Notes: generated by a model from the sequence alone, not told the origin. 64,000 nt of DNA from Mesostigma viride (GCA_009746045.1 RPFO01000082.1:673473-737472); one strand, 5' to 3'. Counted from the stretch's first letter, positions 42,694-54,047 are shown. Program-made: numbers and translations.

Positions 42694-44336
42694 CTACTCC
42701 AACCCATTCTCACGCTTATAGTGCTGTGACAACCGCCTACAGCCATCCAACTGATCCTCTGTTCGCCAGGAGTACTGCATGGGATCTGCCTCCGACTGGC
42801 TGAACTTCCATTGTACGCGGTACTGGCGCACCATGCCTCTACCTCGCTTCTGATCGCGGTGGCCCACAATGGCCTCCACTTCATTCTCTACCTCTCCCGT
42901 CTCTGGGTTGTGTTCTAGCGGCGCAGGGGCGTCTACCCTACCCGGGAACGTGCTCTTGTGGTACAGTTTTAACTGGTCCCTGTGGAACGTGTTATTCTGC
43001 ACCTGCCAAGTGGAGGGCACGTCTACCCGGTACATGCAGTCCTTGAACTTGTCCACCACCGGGTACGGGCCGAGGAAGATTGGCTTCAACTTGGTCTTAA
43101 GGCCTTCCTCCACCTTCTGGGCGAAACGACCTAGTTGAGGGCCCTCCACGAGGACCAGGTCCCCGATCTCGATCGCGGGCGTGCGGGCATCAATTGACGC
43201 TCGCAAGCGCGCCAGGCGTTTGTCTCGTGTGGCTTGGTATCCCAAGACCGCACTTTCCTGTGCCTGCTTCATGTGTTCGAGCATCTCTCTCACACCTCGC
43301 ACCGTCGTGCGTATGGTTGCGTCCTTGCTGGGCATCTGGCTGGCCAGCATTTCGGCTGGGGTGAGTGAGGGGGTGCTGTCCTGTGTCCAGGAAAAATGGC
43401 GTATAGCCGTGGGCAGCCTGGGCAAACTCGACAAACCCAATGAACTCATCCCAGTTGTCGCCCTGCCCCTTGATGTAGTGGCGCATGGTCTGAGCCTCCA
43501 CTACCCGGTTAAGACGTTCTACCAGATGTGTAGAGGAGCTGTGGTATGCGGTCCCGAGGGAGACCTTGGTGCCCAGGATCCCGAAGAACTCTTGCCAAAA
43601 CGTGGCAGTGAACAGCTTGTCGCGGTCGGAGATAAACTGGCGACTCAGCCCATGGTACTTGAAGACATTGTCTAGGTAGAGTCGGACGCAATCCTGCGCG
43701 GTGACTGGTGAGTGTCAGGGGGCACGGCACCAGATGGCACCTGCGGGTCAACCGATCGAGGAACACCAAAATCTGCTCGTTACCCGACGGGGTCCTTTTG
43801 AATGGACCAACGAAGTCCATCATCAGGCTATCCCAAGGTCGCAGCGGATCGGGTAATGAGTGGGGGGTGGCCTGCGACCCGGTGTTGCGCGGCTTCATCA
43901 ATTGGCACGAATGGCATGTGCGCACATATTCCAGCGCCTCCTGCTTCATGCCGGGCCAGAAGAATAGCCGTCGCAGGTGGCTTAGGACCCGATGGGTGCC
44001 CTGATGACCTCCCAAGGGAGAGCCGTGGAGCTCATGCAAGAGCGCGGCTCTAGCGATGGGCGGTATATACAGCCGCCATTGATCCCCGGGTCCCGTCATC
44101 ACGTACAGGAACCCGTCTTGGAACTTGCAGGGGAGTCCTTTCATCTGCTGCGGGTGCGCTGCAATGGCTGCCTGCGCCTCGGGTTCGGTCACCGTGAACC
44201 TACTGACGATGCGCTCCAAGTCGGACGTTATCTTAAAGCTCTCCGTGTTGCCTTCGGGTACGGGCAGCTTTTCCAAGTCGTCCAACTCCTGGCGAATGGT
44301 GGTGTCGCCTGGTTGCGAATTAAGTCGTGACTCGCC
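42694..44336 (-). pseudogene. Integrase with chromodomain, Ty3 element
   Basis: H2C2 zinc region (GGHQGTHRVLSHLRRLFFWP, then CHSCQLMK), catalytic Asp in MMDFVGPF (frame 44285-43509), Asp in SDRDKLF and Glu in HLVERLNR (another frame, about 43640 and 43530). Further on are GDLVLVEGPQLGRFA and FLGPYPVVDKF (43449-42694). The C-terminus (EVEAIVGHRDQ ... YRVQWKFSQSEADPMQYSW) is a chromodomain, which targets insertion to modified chromatin. At least three frame changes; the gene is dead. Confidence 0.88.
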
Positions 44337-44454
44337 TAGCCCTAGCCTAATATGGATTTGTACTACAGCACTAGTACAAATTGGTTTTTTTTCAACATTG
44401 TTATTTAATGCCTCTCATAGGTCCAAAGCATGGAGGTCAGTGTCCCAACATGTG

Positions 44455-44835
44455 GTGACACCGTGACACCGTGACACCGTGACACCGTGACACCGTGACA
44501 TCACAACACTAGCATTTCACAGTTTGTATGATGTCACATGGTAATGTGACGTTCAGCACTGGTATCATGATGTCCACATGTAAGCTAAAGCGCTGCCCAA
44601 CATGACGTGACACCGTGACATCATGACACCGTGACATCGTGACACCGTGACACCGTGACATCACAACACTAGCTAGCATTTCACAGTTTGTATGATGTCA
44701 CAAGGTAATGTGATGTACAGCACTGATATCATGATGTCCACATGTAAGCTGAAGCGCTGCCCAACATGACGTGACACCGCACGACATCATGACACCGTGA
44801 CATCGTGACACCGTGACATCGTGACACCGTGACAT
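44455..44835. repeat. Left subterminal GTGACACC array
   Basis: Three clusters of the 8-bp word (with ATC variants) separated by a roughly 165-bp spacer unit repeated twice (CACAACACTAGCATTTCACA, CAGCACTGGTATCATGATGT). Confidence 0.9.
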
Positions 44836-44839
44836 TGAA

Positions 44840-45550
44840 TCTTGCTATGTATGGAGATATCGTTTTTCACTTCTCTAACTTGAGTAATGCAAGCACAAGG
44901 CAACATAATTAGTTTTGAACCCCTGAAAAGAAAGAACCTTACATGCCCTACGTCTCAGAACACTGTTGCATCATGCATGACACCAGGACACGGTGACAAA
45001 GTGGCATGGCACAAGATACAACTGCATTTGACACCAAATATTGATAAGGCTAAACAACTAGCCTTCATTCCTAAATAGCCATGCATGCATCACATTCTTT
45101 ACTGAAATATGACATGGATCTACTAAGTCAACCATGCAGTCACATGTGAGTCTCAAACCATTAAAACAGGTATGCGCATATGTGTATTCCATCTGGGTTT
45201 GATGCCCAGGCGCATACCATTAATTAGACAACTAGTCCAAAACAATGCATGTCTCACTTAATAGTCATCATAATACACATCTTGTTCCAGATTGTTATTT
45301 GGTATTTCACCAGACGCCTCCGAGGCACTGCGTCCGATGATGCCTGGTGCAAAACAATAGCATTTATAGCACGCAAAACAAGAAAGCAAAACAAGAAAGT
45401 TACGTATTTTCTCCGACACCAAACGTCATCGTACCCTCCATGCAGCAGCCTCGTGCAAGCTGAATTGCATAGAAGCTGCAACTACGATTCTATTCATGAA
45501 AGCATACAGGCAGGCAGTCGACATCCCAAGCAGGATAACCCCCCTAAACA
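44840..45550. other. Interior of the TIR transposon, unassigned
   Basis: AT-rich, no gene signature; 45249-45575 is open on the plus strand but featureless. Confidence 0.35.
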
Positions 45551-45554
45551 ACAA

Positions 45555-45657
45555 CCCCTCGCGGGGGGCGCGTGAAAACGGCAAAGGCAAAGCGGAGCCC
45601 GCCGCCTTTGGGCGGGCGGAGCGGAGCCTTCAGTTTTCACGCGCCCCCCGCGAGGGG
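45555..45657. mobile_element. 103-bp foldback element
   Basis: CCCCTCGCGGGGGGCGCGTG and the next five bases are repeated in reverse complement at the right end (CACGCGCCCCCCGCGAGGGG), giving 25-base arms around a GC-rich centre. It lies just downstream of a GT donor of the minus-strand gene, probably in its intron. Confidence 0.75.
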
Positions 45658-45713
45658 AAATTTTTTTTGGAAAATGGGGCAAACCATGGGGGTTTTCTTA
45701 CGGAATTTACCTG

Positions 45714-45968
45714 CGATCTTCCTTGCGATGCAGTTTTGCCTGGTCGCTCGCGCTCCCCGTCCGAACCGCCATCAGAGGCTGCATTAATTCTATTAAGCTC
45801 ATTCAGCGCGCCCCGGACGTACACGGTTGATTTCTTATCTTTTGGTTGTTCATCTGCCTTCCCGTCTACAGCAGCGCCATCATCGGCTGTCTCGGCATGC
45901 TCTGCACGTTCATCCGAGCCATACTGTTCATGGATTTCTGCCGGCGGCTGCTGTTCGCCGCTAGCCAT
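45714..45968 (-). CDS. First exon of an acidic/basic protein inside the TIR transposon
   Basis: Minus-strand start MASGEQQPPAEIHEQYGSDE, then a charged segment (DEQPKDKKSTVYVRGALNEL) ending at GATCGCAG|GTAAATTCC, a good 5' splice site at about 45713. About 85 residues, disordered in composition. The following exon was not identified. It is transcribed away from the gene at 46330, and the two share a 360-base intergenic region. Confidence 0.45.
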
Positions 45969-46329
45969 CGCAGCTATATCCTATCAAACTCCGCTGTCCT
46001 AAAAACACGAACAAACACGAGGGCACGCAAATTATCTACGTCGTGCGTCCAGAAGTACTTGTCGAGCTTAATCTGTATATTATTTTGCGTTCAAGTTCTC
46101 CGGACCTCGTGACATCGGGTGCATGCCTTCGTTCCCGAGGTCGATGTCCCGAGGTCCCGAGAACTTGCGGCCCAAATTTAGGTGGTGTCCCGAGGTCCCG
46201 ACACCTGATTGGCCCGTTGAGATTCGCTCAGAATCAAGAGCAATCAATGCGGACCACGAGTAGCTCGGACCTCGTGACACCACCTCGGGCCAGGCGGGTG
46301 CACTTGCACGCCGATATATCGACAACGAT
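45969..46329. promoter_or_regulatory. Divergent intergenic region with transposon-type motifs
   Basis: Contains GGACCTCGTGACATCGGG (about 46098), CCCGAGGTCCCGAG twice, and GGACCTCGTGACACCACC (about 46265). The GTGACA(C/T)C core is the word of the subterminal arrays. This could let the element protein bind its own promoters; inference only. Confidence 0.4.
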
Positions 46330-47122
46330 GGAAGATTGCATCGGTAAAATGTATTCTAAAGACTTTGACCGAACGACTTTCTTCATTACCGCTGCAACTT
46401 TTTTTTCCTGAGCTACCGCATATTTCCGACCAATTTCAAGGCTGCGTCAGGCTTGGCAGACCCATACTTCGTATATATATGCGTTTGCCCCGAACGTCAT
46501 GTTTAATGCAGGCTTTGTGGACTCTAAAGACGCCCACGATGTTGGGGCTTTTATCAGCCTCTGGACATGTAGAAACTGCGGTCAGCAGGTGAATGCCGGA
46601 ACGAGTTCTGCGGCGGGGTGTGCGAAACAGACATCAAGCGCACGGCAGACATGGATACCTCCGAGCGGTATGTTCCCTTATTCAAATCTACGGGCCAATT
46701 CACTCCTTGTTGAATCCCTGACCTTGTCACGGATGAATATGTTACCAGTTCCCCATCTCCGGAGTTTCTCTTTTGGTCATCTTCTTATCTTACGGGAGGT
46801 GCGTCATGAATCGTATAGCGAGCTACGGTTTCATGGCGAGCCTTTTCTTCACATCAGCGACGTACAGGTTACCTTAGAGGCTAGGGATGTCAAGGAACTC
46901 TTCACACGGATATTAGGGAGGGTGCATGACGGATTGCGGGCAAGATATTACGGGCTGGCTGGCAGCCTTGCAGCGCTATTGCCTCCGATCGATGGCAATG
47001 ATTTGCAGGCAGGGCTATGGATCACAAAGCTGTTGCTTTGCTCTAGTTGTACATGCTGCAATTTATTGGCATTGTGCTCACGGCAAGTAATGTTGCATGA
47101 CATGGTTGACCACGAAGATTGA
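46330..47122 (+). CDS. Second protein of the TIR transposon, unknown (one in-frame TGA)
   Basis: ATG at 46330 (MEDCIGKMYSKDFDRTTFF) stays in one frame to the stop at 47122, except for a TGA at about 46411. Features: CRNCGQQVNAG (C-x2-C) around residue 80, a mid part SYSELRFHGEPFLHISDVQV, and a Cys-rich end (CSSCTCCN). Without the TGA it would be about 264 residues. The TGA may be a mutation or lie in a small intron. I recognise no family; as a neighbour of the GHTH protein it may be an accessory transposition protein or part of the same spliced gene. Confidence 0.4.
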
Positions 47123-47598
47123 TGGAAAACCTTGAAGCAATTGGTGGCTTTCTTGGATGCTCGATGGCTTCACATGCTTGTGAGTCCATAAAACCCACTG
47201 TATACGTGCCCACCATCTCTAAGCTGAAAGCATCTGCCTTCAACAAGCATCTTAAGACATGCATGCACATGAGAACTGTCATGGTTTGTGGAGAGGGTGG
47301 CATATTGCGTGAGAGTGGAGAGAGGACAGTGGCCGGGCTAGGCCAGCTACCTGTGCTGCCACACGGCCGGGCGGCAAACACTGATGCACAAGCTGCCTTA
47401 CACGCCAGCACCCAAGCTGCCTTCACACCCCTGAATGATGAGCAGAGGGCATCCTGGACGGCCGCATCCATGCAGTTCATGCAGTTCAGGCTGTGCGTGC
47501 TGGCCAAGGGCACGGGTAAATGAGCCAATGGCGGGCTATTATTACGCACGTTGCAACCAGCGCCAATGAAGCAACCCAAGCCTGCCCTCCTGACAGGT
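47119..47598 (+). CDS. Possible exon of the TIR transposon
   Basis: Open to 47523 with SKLKASAFNKHLKTCMHMRT and NDEQRASWTAASMQFMQF, which look coding. A good donor (CTGACAG|GTATGTGTG) lies at 47598. It starts four bases before the end of the previous frame, so a spliced or shifted continuation is likely. Confidence 0.3.
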
Positions 47599-47599
47599 A

Positions 47600-48760
47600 T
47601 GTGTGTTTTGTTTTCTCATGTGGTGTGCACAACCAGCAATCCTTTATTTCCCTATGATGCATGTTTGCGGAATTCTGGCAACCTGGCACATGGCCAAACT
47701 CCTCAATGTCAGGGGTGGGAGGGGTTGTTTGTCAAGTGGATAGACACACGCACATGCTCAACACCTCTTGCTCCAATGCCACTGCCACTCACCCAGAAAC
47801 TCAGGCACAACCACGCACGATCGCTAAGCTGCTAGCCAGAATCGCAGTCCTCACCAAAGTGAGGGATGGGGCACCAGCTAGTTTGACAGTCTGGCTGAGG
47901 ACGTGCAGGAGTTGAATGACATATCTGAAGCAAGTAGTCACGGATGGCTTGGAGAAACATGGTGAAGCATGCATGGGCATGCATCTCATGTTGACAAGGG
48001 CCAGAGCAAGAGCATGAGCACGATGCATGTGCCTATGTAGAGGCCATTGGGCTTGCACTATCTGTTGAAGACAGCTGCGGTATTGTGGCCAAGCGGCTCA
48101 CCGGGGATGTGCAGTGGCTTCTTCATGCTAGGTATGATGGCGGCCAAGTGCAGTCCTTTGGTGGCATATTTCAAGCCGGCAACCTCGAGGTAGCAACTGA
48201 GCAGTGTATGAGCTGTCTGGCTATGCACCACAGCGCTGGCTGAGGAGATCTAGTCCAACTTGGAAGCTGCGTTGCCAGCAACGTGGGCCCCTATAACAGA
48301 GACAGGGACATGGGGGCATCCATGGTGATGCAGAGGACCATGTGTGGCAACCTTGGTCAGGCGGGCCGGTTGCCAAGGGATGTGCTGCTACCAAATCAAG
48401 GCGCACAAAACACATCGCAACCATGCCGACGGCCGAGATGCCTGGCATCAGATTAGATTATTACATTGCCAAGCTGAGTTTGCGGCTACCGTGCGTGCTG
48501 TGGGTTTGAACTGATCATGCTAGCCAACGTGACAGTTGGCAGTTCTTATGTCTAACAAGCCCCTACTTGAAAATTGCCTTAGCATGGCCGTATGCACATA
48601 TATACAACCATGTCTAGCCACTGTTCATGTTCATATATCTTTGTCTGTGTGTCACAAAAGTTGTGTTATATTATCTGTGCAAGGTCTGAACAGTTAGCAA
48701 CACAGTTGGTGGGAGTTGGCCATACCGTTACTAAAGAACTTTGCATCCAAGGTTGAGTGA
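47600..48760. other. Interior of the TIR transposon, unassigned
   Basis: Probably intronic or untranslated; no signature on either strand. Confidence 0.3.
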
Positions 48761-48769
48761 TTAGCTGGA

Positions 48770-49320
48770 AACTCGCAGGTGTTGCATGGACCAGTGAACC
48801 CAATGACACTTGATGGACCTGAAGTTTTGTGCAATGTCTGAAATGACATGATGATTAACATGGGCGCTTGTTTTCAGCCTCACCTGAGCACATCTTGCAT
48901 GGGAACTGCAAGAAATGTGGCGGAAATGCAAAAAACGCACATTTTTTCTCACATTTGCTAGCAAGCTGTCAATGAATGAAGTACAACAGACCTGGATTTT
49001 TGTGCAATGTCTACTATGATGATATTTAATATGCTTGCAAGTTTCCAGCCCCAACTGAGCACATCTTGTATGAAAACTGTCATGAAATGTGTGAAAAAAA
49101 CGCGAAAAACGTGCATTTTTGCTAGCATTTGGTGGCATTTTGTTACCAAATACAGTACGATGGACCTGATTTTTTGTGCCATGTCTACATTTATGATGTG
49201 TAACGTGATTGCAAATTTCCAGCCTCGACTGAACACATCTTCCATGGAAACTGCTATGAGATGTGGTGAAACGGTGCGTTTTTGCTAGCATTTGGTGGCA
49301 GTTTGTCACCAAATGAGGTC
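48770..49320. repeat. Tandem repeat, about 180 bp x 3
   Basis: Each unit holds GATGGACCTGA-TTTTTGTG, CAATGTCTAC, TTCCAGCC-CAACTGAGCACA and a TTTGCTAGCATTTGGTGGCA block. Divergence between units is moderate. Confidence 0.8.
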
Positions 49321-49615
49321 AGATGACCATGGGACATGGTGCACAGATGGTAGACATGAGCATAAGCCTACATGCAAACAGCCAGGTCAGGAGCTCTTTA
49401 TTTGCATATCAAATGGTATTTGTTTGTATTAAAATCTGGAAAGTTGCTAAAAATAGACATGCCAAAAATAGACCAACCGATGTCGAAAAATTCTGGAAAG
49501 TCAAATTCCTTTTACTGGTGTCATGGACATGCTGCCTACCAATATCTAGCATGTTTGGACTCAATTTGCTCCTTGTAGGGCTTATAAGGGCATTTTTTGG
49601 CACTTTCATACCGTT

Positions 49616-50743
49616 GTGGGCTTGGGTAGCACTGCTGGACGGCGTGTTCGAGGATCCCGTTCAATATCTGCCAGGATTGGGGAGGCCAAAGCGCTTTGTG
49701 AGCTATGGATTCGGCGTTGGTTACGCCCAGCAGTTGAGAAAGATCCTCGAGATGGCCGCAGCATTCTTGAGCAACCCTGCAAGAAGACTTTGTACTCGGA
49801 GTATGTTAGGGAGAGACAAGATTACAATGCACCTGTGGTTAGTATTTCGCTTTTCAGGACAATCTTCAAAGCAGTGGCGACAATCATGGAAGTCCATGTT
49901 GAGCGTTTTCGCACAAAGGTTATGGGTGAATGTTCCCGCTGTCGAAAGCTGAAGGATGCCATTTTGTTTTACCGGACCACTGACCGGGCCAGGTGGGAGG
50001 CCAGTAAGGAGAAGTTAGCTGATCACACTGATTTCTTTAATGGGGAGCGGATGGCTTATCTGCAGCGAAGGTTCGAAGGCGCCAAGCATTTTTTTGTTTC
50101 CATAGTCATGGATGGTTTGGCAAAGATGAAGACAGCGGTTCCAACGAGGGGGAGCGCCTCGAAAGAGTGGCTTAGCAGCCGCCAGCTTCATATACCGTAC
50201 CAGTTAGTCTGCTCTATTTTGCACGGGGTGAGGACGTATTTTTGGGTCATCATGCCATGGGTAGCTAATTCTGAGGTTTCTGGTAATTCAGGGCGCGTCA
50301 CGGCAACAGTGCTCACGCATCAGTTGTTGGAAGTGGTTGTTGAGCGTCCATGGGAGAAGTCCACTGATCCTGAGATTCGTGAGTTTGGCCTTGCCCCTAA
50401 CCTCGTCCTTCAAGTGGATGGGGGTGGGGACAACATGAACAACGAGTTGTTGGGGTTCCTAGCTGTTCTCATTGTCCGCCGCCTCTTTGCTCGCATCAGG
50501 GTGTGCCGGCTTCCACCGGGACACACACACAATGATGCTGACCAAAGGTTTGGTTGGTTCATCCGGTGGTACAACGGCATCAAGAACCGTGTGTCAGATC
50601 TTCCACCGGTGCTGATGCTGACGTTTCAAGACGTGCTGCAGGGGCTGAAGCGTGCCTTTGCACAGCAGTGTGCAAGGGTGCATAACAATCAGTGCATGGC
50701 TGGTTATCGCGAGGTCATGTTTTGCCTGGCATGGTCCCTCTAA
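49616..50743 (+). CDS. GHTH-motif DDE-like protein (DUF7869-type), putative transposase
   Basis: 375 residues. The N-terminal part (SEYVRERQDYNAPVVSISLF, residues about 60-80) resembles a DNA-binding helix region. ECSRCRKLK (about 105) is a C-x2-C. Then SIVMDGLAK (Asp 166), LVLQVDGGGDNMNNELL (Asp 268) and RLPPGHTHNDADQRFGWF (Gly 302 to Phe 314). QxD-x-N followed by GHTH-D matches proteins annotated as DUF7869, found in many element-rich eukaryote genomes. The three acidic positions suggest an RNase H-like nuclease; that is inference. The listed start is GTG; the frame is open further upstream (KGIFWHFHTVVGLG), so the true start is probably in an upstream exon. It is the only recognisable catalytic protein of this transposon. 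Confidence 0.7.
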   Translation: MGLGSTAGRRVRGSRSISARIGEAKALCELWIRRWLRPAVEKDPRDGRSILEQPCKKTLYSEYVRERQDYNAPVVSISLFRTIFKAVATIMEVHVERFRTKVMGECSRCRKLKDAILFYRTTDRARWEASKEKLADHTDFFNGERMAYLQRRFEGAKHFFVSIVMDGLAKMKTAVPTRGSASKEWLSSRQLHIPYQLVCSILHGVRTYFWVIMPWVANSEVSGNSGRVTATVLTHQLLEVVVERPWEKSTDPEIREFGLAPNLVLQVDGGGDNMNNELLGFLAVLIVRRLFARIRVCRLPPGHTHNDADQRFGWFIRWYNGIKNRVSDLPPVLMLTFQDVLQGLKRAFAQQCARVHNNQCMAGYREVMFCLAWSL

Positions 50744-51036
50744 TGATGACTCTATGTCATAAATGTCCCTCACTATAACGACTCAATGAGAATGTGTTAT
50801 AATTTTTCATTTTAAGTTAGACATGTATGATGTCAATGAGGCACCCATGAATATACTTAGTTGTCTCTTTTATACAGTCACATGATGTGTTCCCACGTAC
50901 CATGCTGAAATAAATTATGTGCATGCTTAAATATTGTCAAGGCAAGCAGCAATTAATAAACGCTTAGCTGCAATTTGTGAATGCTTACATGTGTATAGTT
51001 AGACAACTACAATGTCAATACAATTCTGCAAAGATG

Positions 51037-51803
51037 TGTCTTTACATGCAATATGAGGCGCCATGGTGGTGTCACGGTGTCACGGTGTCACGGTGTCACG
51101 GTGTCACGGTGTCACGGTGTCACGGTGTCACGTGCGGAGTCACGGTGTCCAGGTCATCTAGGGCAACCTTGTCATTATCAAATAGACATATAATCCCCAT
51201 TACTTAATCACTAAATGTGCAAAGATGTGTGTTTACATGCAATATGAGGCGCCATGGTGGTGTCACGGTGTCACGGTGTCACGGTGTCACGGTGTCACGG
51301 TGTCACGGTGTCACGGTGTCACGTTGTCCAGGTCATCTAGGGCAACCTTGTCATCATCAAATAGACATATAATCCCCATTACTTAATCACTAAATGTGCA
51401 AAGATGTGTGTTTACATGCAATATGAGGCGCCATGGTGGTGTCACGGTGTCACGGTGTCACGGTGTCACGGTGTCACGGAGTCACGGTGTCCAGGTCATC
51501 TAGGGCAACCTTGTCATTATCAAATAGACATATAATCCCCATTACTTAATCACTAAATGTGCAAAGATGTGTGTTTACATGCAATATGAGGCGCCATGGT
51601 GGTGTCACCGAGTCACGGTGTCACGGTGTCACGGTGTCACGGTGTCACGTTGTCCAGGTCATCTAGGGCAACCTTGTCATCATCAAATAGACATATAATC
51701 CCCATTACTTAATCACTAAATGTGCAAAGATGTGTGTTTACATGCAATATGAGGCGCCATGGTGGTGTCACGGTGTCACGGTGTCACGGTGTCACGGTGT
51801 CAC
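51037..51803. repeat. Right subterminal GGTGTCAC array in 170-180 bp higher-order units
   Basis: Five units, each with GTGTTTACATGCAATATGAG, GCGCCATGGTG, a run of 4-8 GGTGTCAC words, and CCAGGTCATCTAGGGCAACC. Orientation is opposite to the left array. The frame 50977-51207 is an artefact. Confidence 0.92.
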
Positions 51804-51927
51804 AGGTCCTATGAACTTCCCCTTCCTCAAAGACTTTAGTTGAGATGTTAGATGCATAGAAATGCAACTTTGAAAAATGAAGTACAAATGGCGTGCTCTA
51901 GTACAAATCCATATTAGGCTAGGGTAG

Positions 51928-53022
51928 CCATGGTTCGCGTGAGCGCATTGATGTCCACAACGGAGCCGAAGTTTCTGTCGACAAGAAGGGGCTCGCCAAG
52001 TGGTGTGAGGCTAAAGCCGCCTACTGGTGGGACGGCATGGCTGAGAGGGATCCGTTGATGGGACCCCTCCCCCCCCATCGGGGTGGGCGCGTCCTCGTGC
52101 TCGTCGCGGGGCCAAGGGGCCAAAACGTCAGGGGGGGTATGGTCCTCATGGAAGAGGAACCGTGAGGTCAAGGATCCGTCTGACACGCCATACGGCGGGA
52201 CAGGACCCATGGTGGGCACACAAACGGTGTGCAGCACATCCAAGTCCTCATAGAACTGGTAGTCTGCGCGGCGGGAAAGCGCGTCCGGGACAACGCTGTC
52301 CTCACCCTTCACATATTGAATGCGAAAGGGGGCGAACTGGGACAGATACTCCATCCAACGCGCCTGCCGCGGGACGAGGTTGGGTTGGGCGAGCAAGTGG
52401 GTGAGCGGGCGGTGGTCAGTGTGGATGACCAACCGGTGGGGATCCAAGTCCCCTTGCTCACTGATCGCGACGTCAAACTGTGCCCCCAGTAAGAGGTGTC
52501 GCCAGGTGTGGCAGCAGTACACCACTGCCAACAATTCCTGTTGGTGCACTGGATAGTTGCGTTCTGCCGGGATCATGGTGCGCGAAATGTATTCAATCGG
52601 CTGCAAGCCGGCACCATGATCCTGTAACAGGACACCCCCTATCGCCACTTTGCTCGCATCCGTAGCGACGACAAAAGGCTTGGACGGGTCGGGTAGCACC
52701 AGGACGGGGGCGCGAGTAAGACTCGCCTTGAGTTCTTCAAATGCTGCTTGACATGCACTTGACCACTCGAATGGAGTGCCCTTTTTCAGGAGGGCATTGA
52801 TCGGTGCGGCTATCGTCGCGAACCGAGGAATGAAGCGCCGGTAGTATGACGCAAGGCCAAGAAAACTGCGAACACCTTTGACATCGGTGGGGAACGGCCA
52901 TTCCTGCACTGCGGCGATCTTGGCCGGGTCCGTGGCCACCCCATGTTGGGACAGGGTGTGGCCCAAGAAGGGAACACTGCGGCCCGAGCGGACCTTGGCG
53001 CGACGCGCCGAGAGGTGCTCAT
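51928..53022 (-). pseudogene. RT thumb and RNase H, Ty3 element (5' truncated)
   Basis: From 53022: HLSARRAKVRSG, SVPFLGHTLSQHGVATDPAK, FLGLASYYRRFIPRFA (RT C-terminal part), then RNase H with FVVATDASKVAIGGVLLQ (Asp), EYISRTMIPAERNYPVHQQE (Glu), LVIHTDHRPLTHLLAQ (Asp) and SVVPDALSRRADY (Asp). The frame ends at the right terminus of the TIR transposon (TRTMATLA, stop). The palm with the catalytic Asp pair lies beyond 53022 and is absent. Confidence 0.9.
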
Positions 53023-53877
53023 TGTTGGAAAAGTAGAGGAAACTAATGGGTTTTACACAATGCCTTTTGCTTGGCCTTGCTACCCTTTCACCTTGCAGGT
53101 GATGAAAGACTGAGCTTGAAGACAATGGAAGAGAGACCAGAAAAAGAGTTTTATTTCATAGATTTAGAGGTTAGGAAAAGAGGTTCAATAGAGGTTAAAT
53201 GGAGGTTCAATAGAGGTTAAGTGGAGGTTCAATAGAGGTTAAGTGGAGGTACCTGCCCTTAGGGGGCAGTTTCCTTTTATACCTTTTAGGCTAGGAAGGA
53301 TGACATCAGCAATGACATCATCACAGAAGCTTGTAGAAACATCCTAGCATAATCCTAGCATATTCCCAGCATATTCTCAGTATATTCCAGGAATATTCCT
53401 GGCATATTCTTAGAACATTCCTAGAACATTCTAGACATGATCCAATGAGCTGGCATAATAGCTCGATGCCAAGTGTCTACGTAATAATGTGCCACATAAC
53501 ATGATTAATAAAGTGACACATCTCTTCTCCTTGGAGTGACAAGTGTCATGCAATGAGTCTACCCACTTGTCATCATGTAAGTCATAACATGTGTCATCAT
53601 GAGCTGCCAACACTTGTCAGCTCATGGACCAAACACTTGTCCAATAGGCCATAGCACCACTTGTCAATCAAATACGTGATGCTACTAGGCTGACTCAGGT
53701 TACAAGTCATCCATGTCCAAGTATAGGACTATGGCACATGAATATTGATCAGCTCATTGAGCCCAATCCATCTAGCTCATCATAGCTATCAAATTCCCAG
53801 TCCATAAGTAATAAATCCAACAAGAAATAAATCAGGCTGGGATATATTGTGGCCAGGTGGATATAGTATCCCTAACA
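53023..53877 (-). repeat. Plant-style copia 3' LTR (third copia element)
   Basis: The minus strand starts TGTTAGGGATACTATATCC after a G-rich tract (CTAAGGGGGG) and ends TTTTCCAACA. TATAAAAGG at about 53275 is a TATA candidate. Unlike the other two copia elements it has normal TG...CA ends. Degenerate TATTC/GAACATTCTAG words fill 53340-53440. Confidence 0.8.
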
Positions 53878-54047
53878 CCCCCCTTAGCCACATGGGCACA
53901 ATGCAAAAGATGTCTGCCGGTAGGTGGAATCTCAACACCCCCCTTAACCACATGCTCGTAGCATGCAGTCCAGTTGCTAGCATGGTGCAACTGAAAATGA
54001 AGATGCCGTCCTCGTGAAATGCTTGAAGCTCCAACATGCGGTCATGA
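53878..54047 (-). mobile_element. Internal 3' remnant of the third copia element
   Basis: Two copies of a CATGTGG(C/T)TAAGGGGGGTGTT tract 64 bases apart. The remainder is cut off by the LTR starting at 54048. Confidence 0.6.

Larger units (their letters stand above)
44340..51924 (+). mobile_element. Giant TIR transposon with GHTH-type protein (CACTA-like layout)
   Basis: The ends are inverted repeats of 32 bases with one mismatch, beginning CCCTAGCCTAATATGG at 44340 and ending CCATATTAGGCTAGGG at 51924. TAG lies on both sides (44337-44339, 51925-51927). Arrays of GTGACACC on the left (44455-44835) and GGTGTCAC on the right (51069-51803) face each other. A 3-bp duplication and dense subterminal repeats resemble CACTA/EnSpm, but the ends are not CACTA. 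Genes inside: 45714-45968 minus, 46330-47122 plus and 49616-50743 plus. Confidence 0.88.
39342..53022 (-). mobile_element. Ty3 chromodomain retrotransposon, interrupted and 5'-truncated
   Basis: Minus-strand order is RT thumb and RNase H (53022-51928), integrase and chromodomain (44336-42694), a downstream ORF (about 42660-40513), polypurine tract, 3' LTR. A TIR transposon (44340-51924) separates RNase H from integrase. Everything 5' of RT motif D is missing at 53022, where a copia LTR begins. Confidence 0.88.

Noticed and set aside
49323-49952. 209-residue plus-strand frame with hydrophobic stretches
   Set aside because: From 49616 on it overlaps the GHTH protein in another frame, and the conserved motifs are in the other frame.
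50977-51207. Frame with GVTVSRCHGVTVSRC repeats
   Set aside because: Artefact of the 8-bp GGTGTCAC array.
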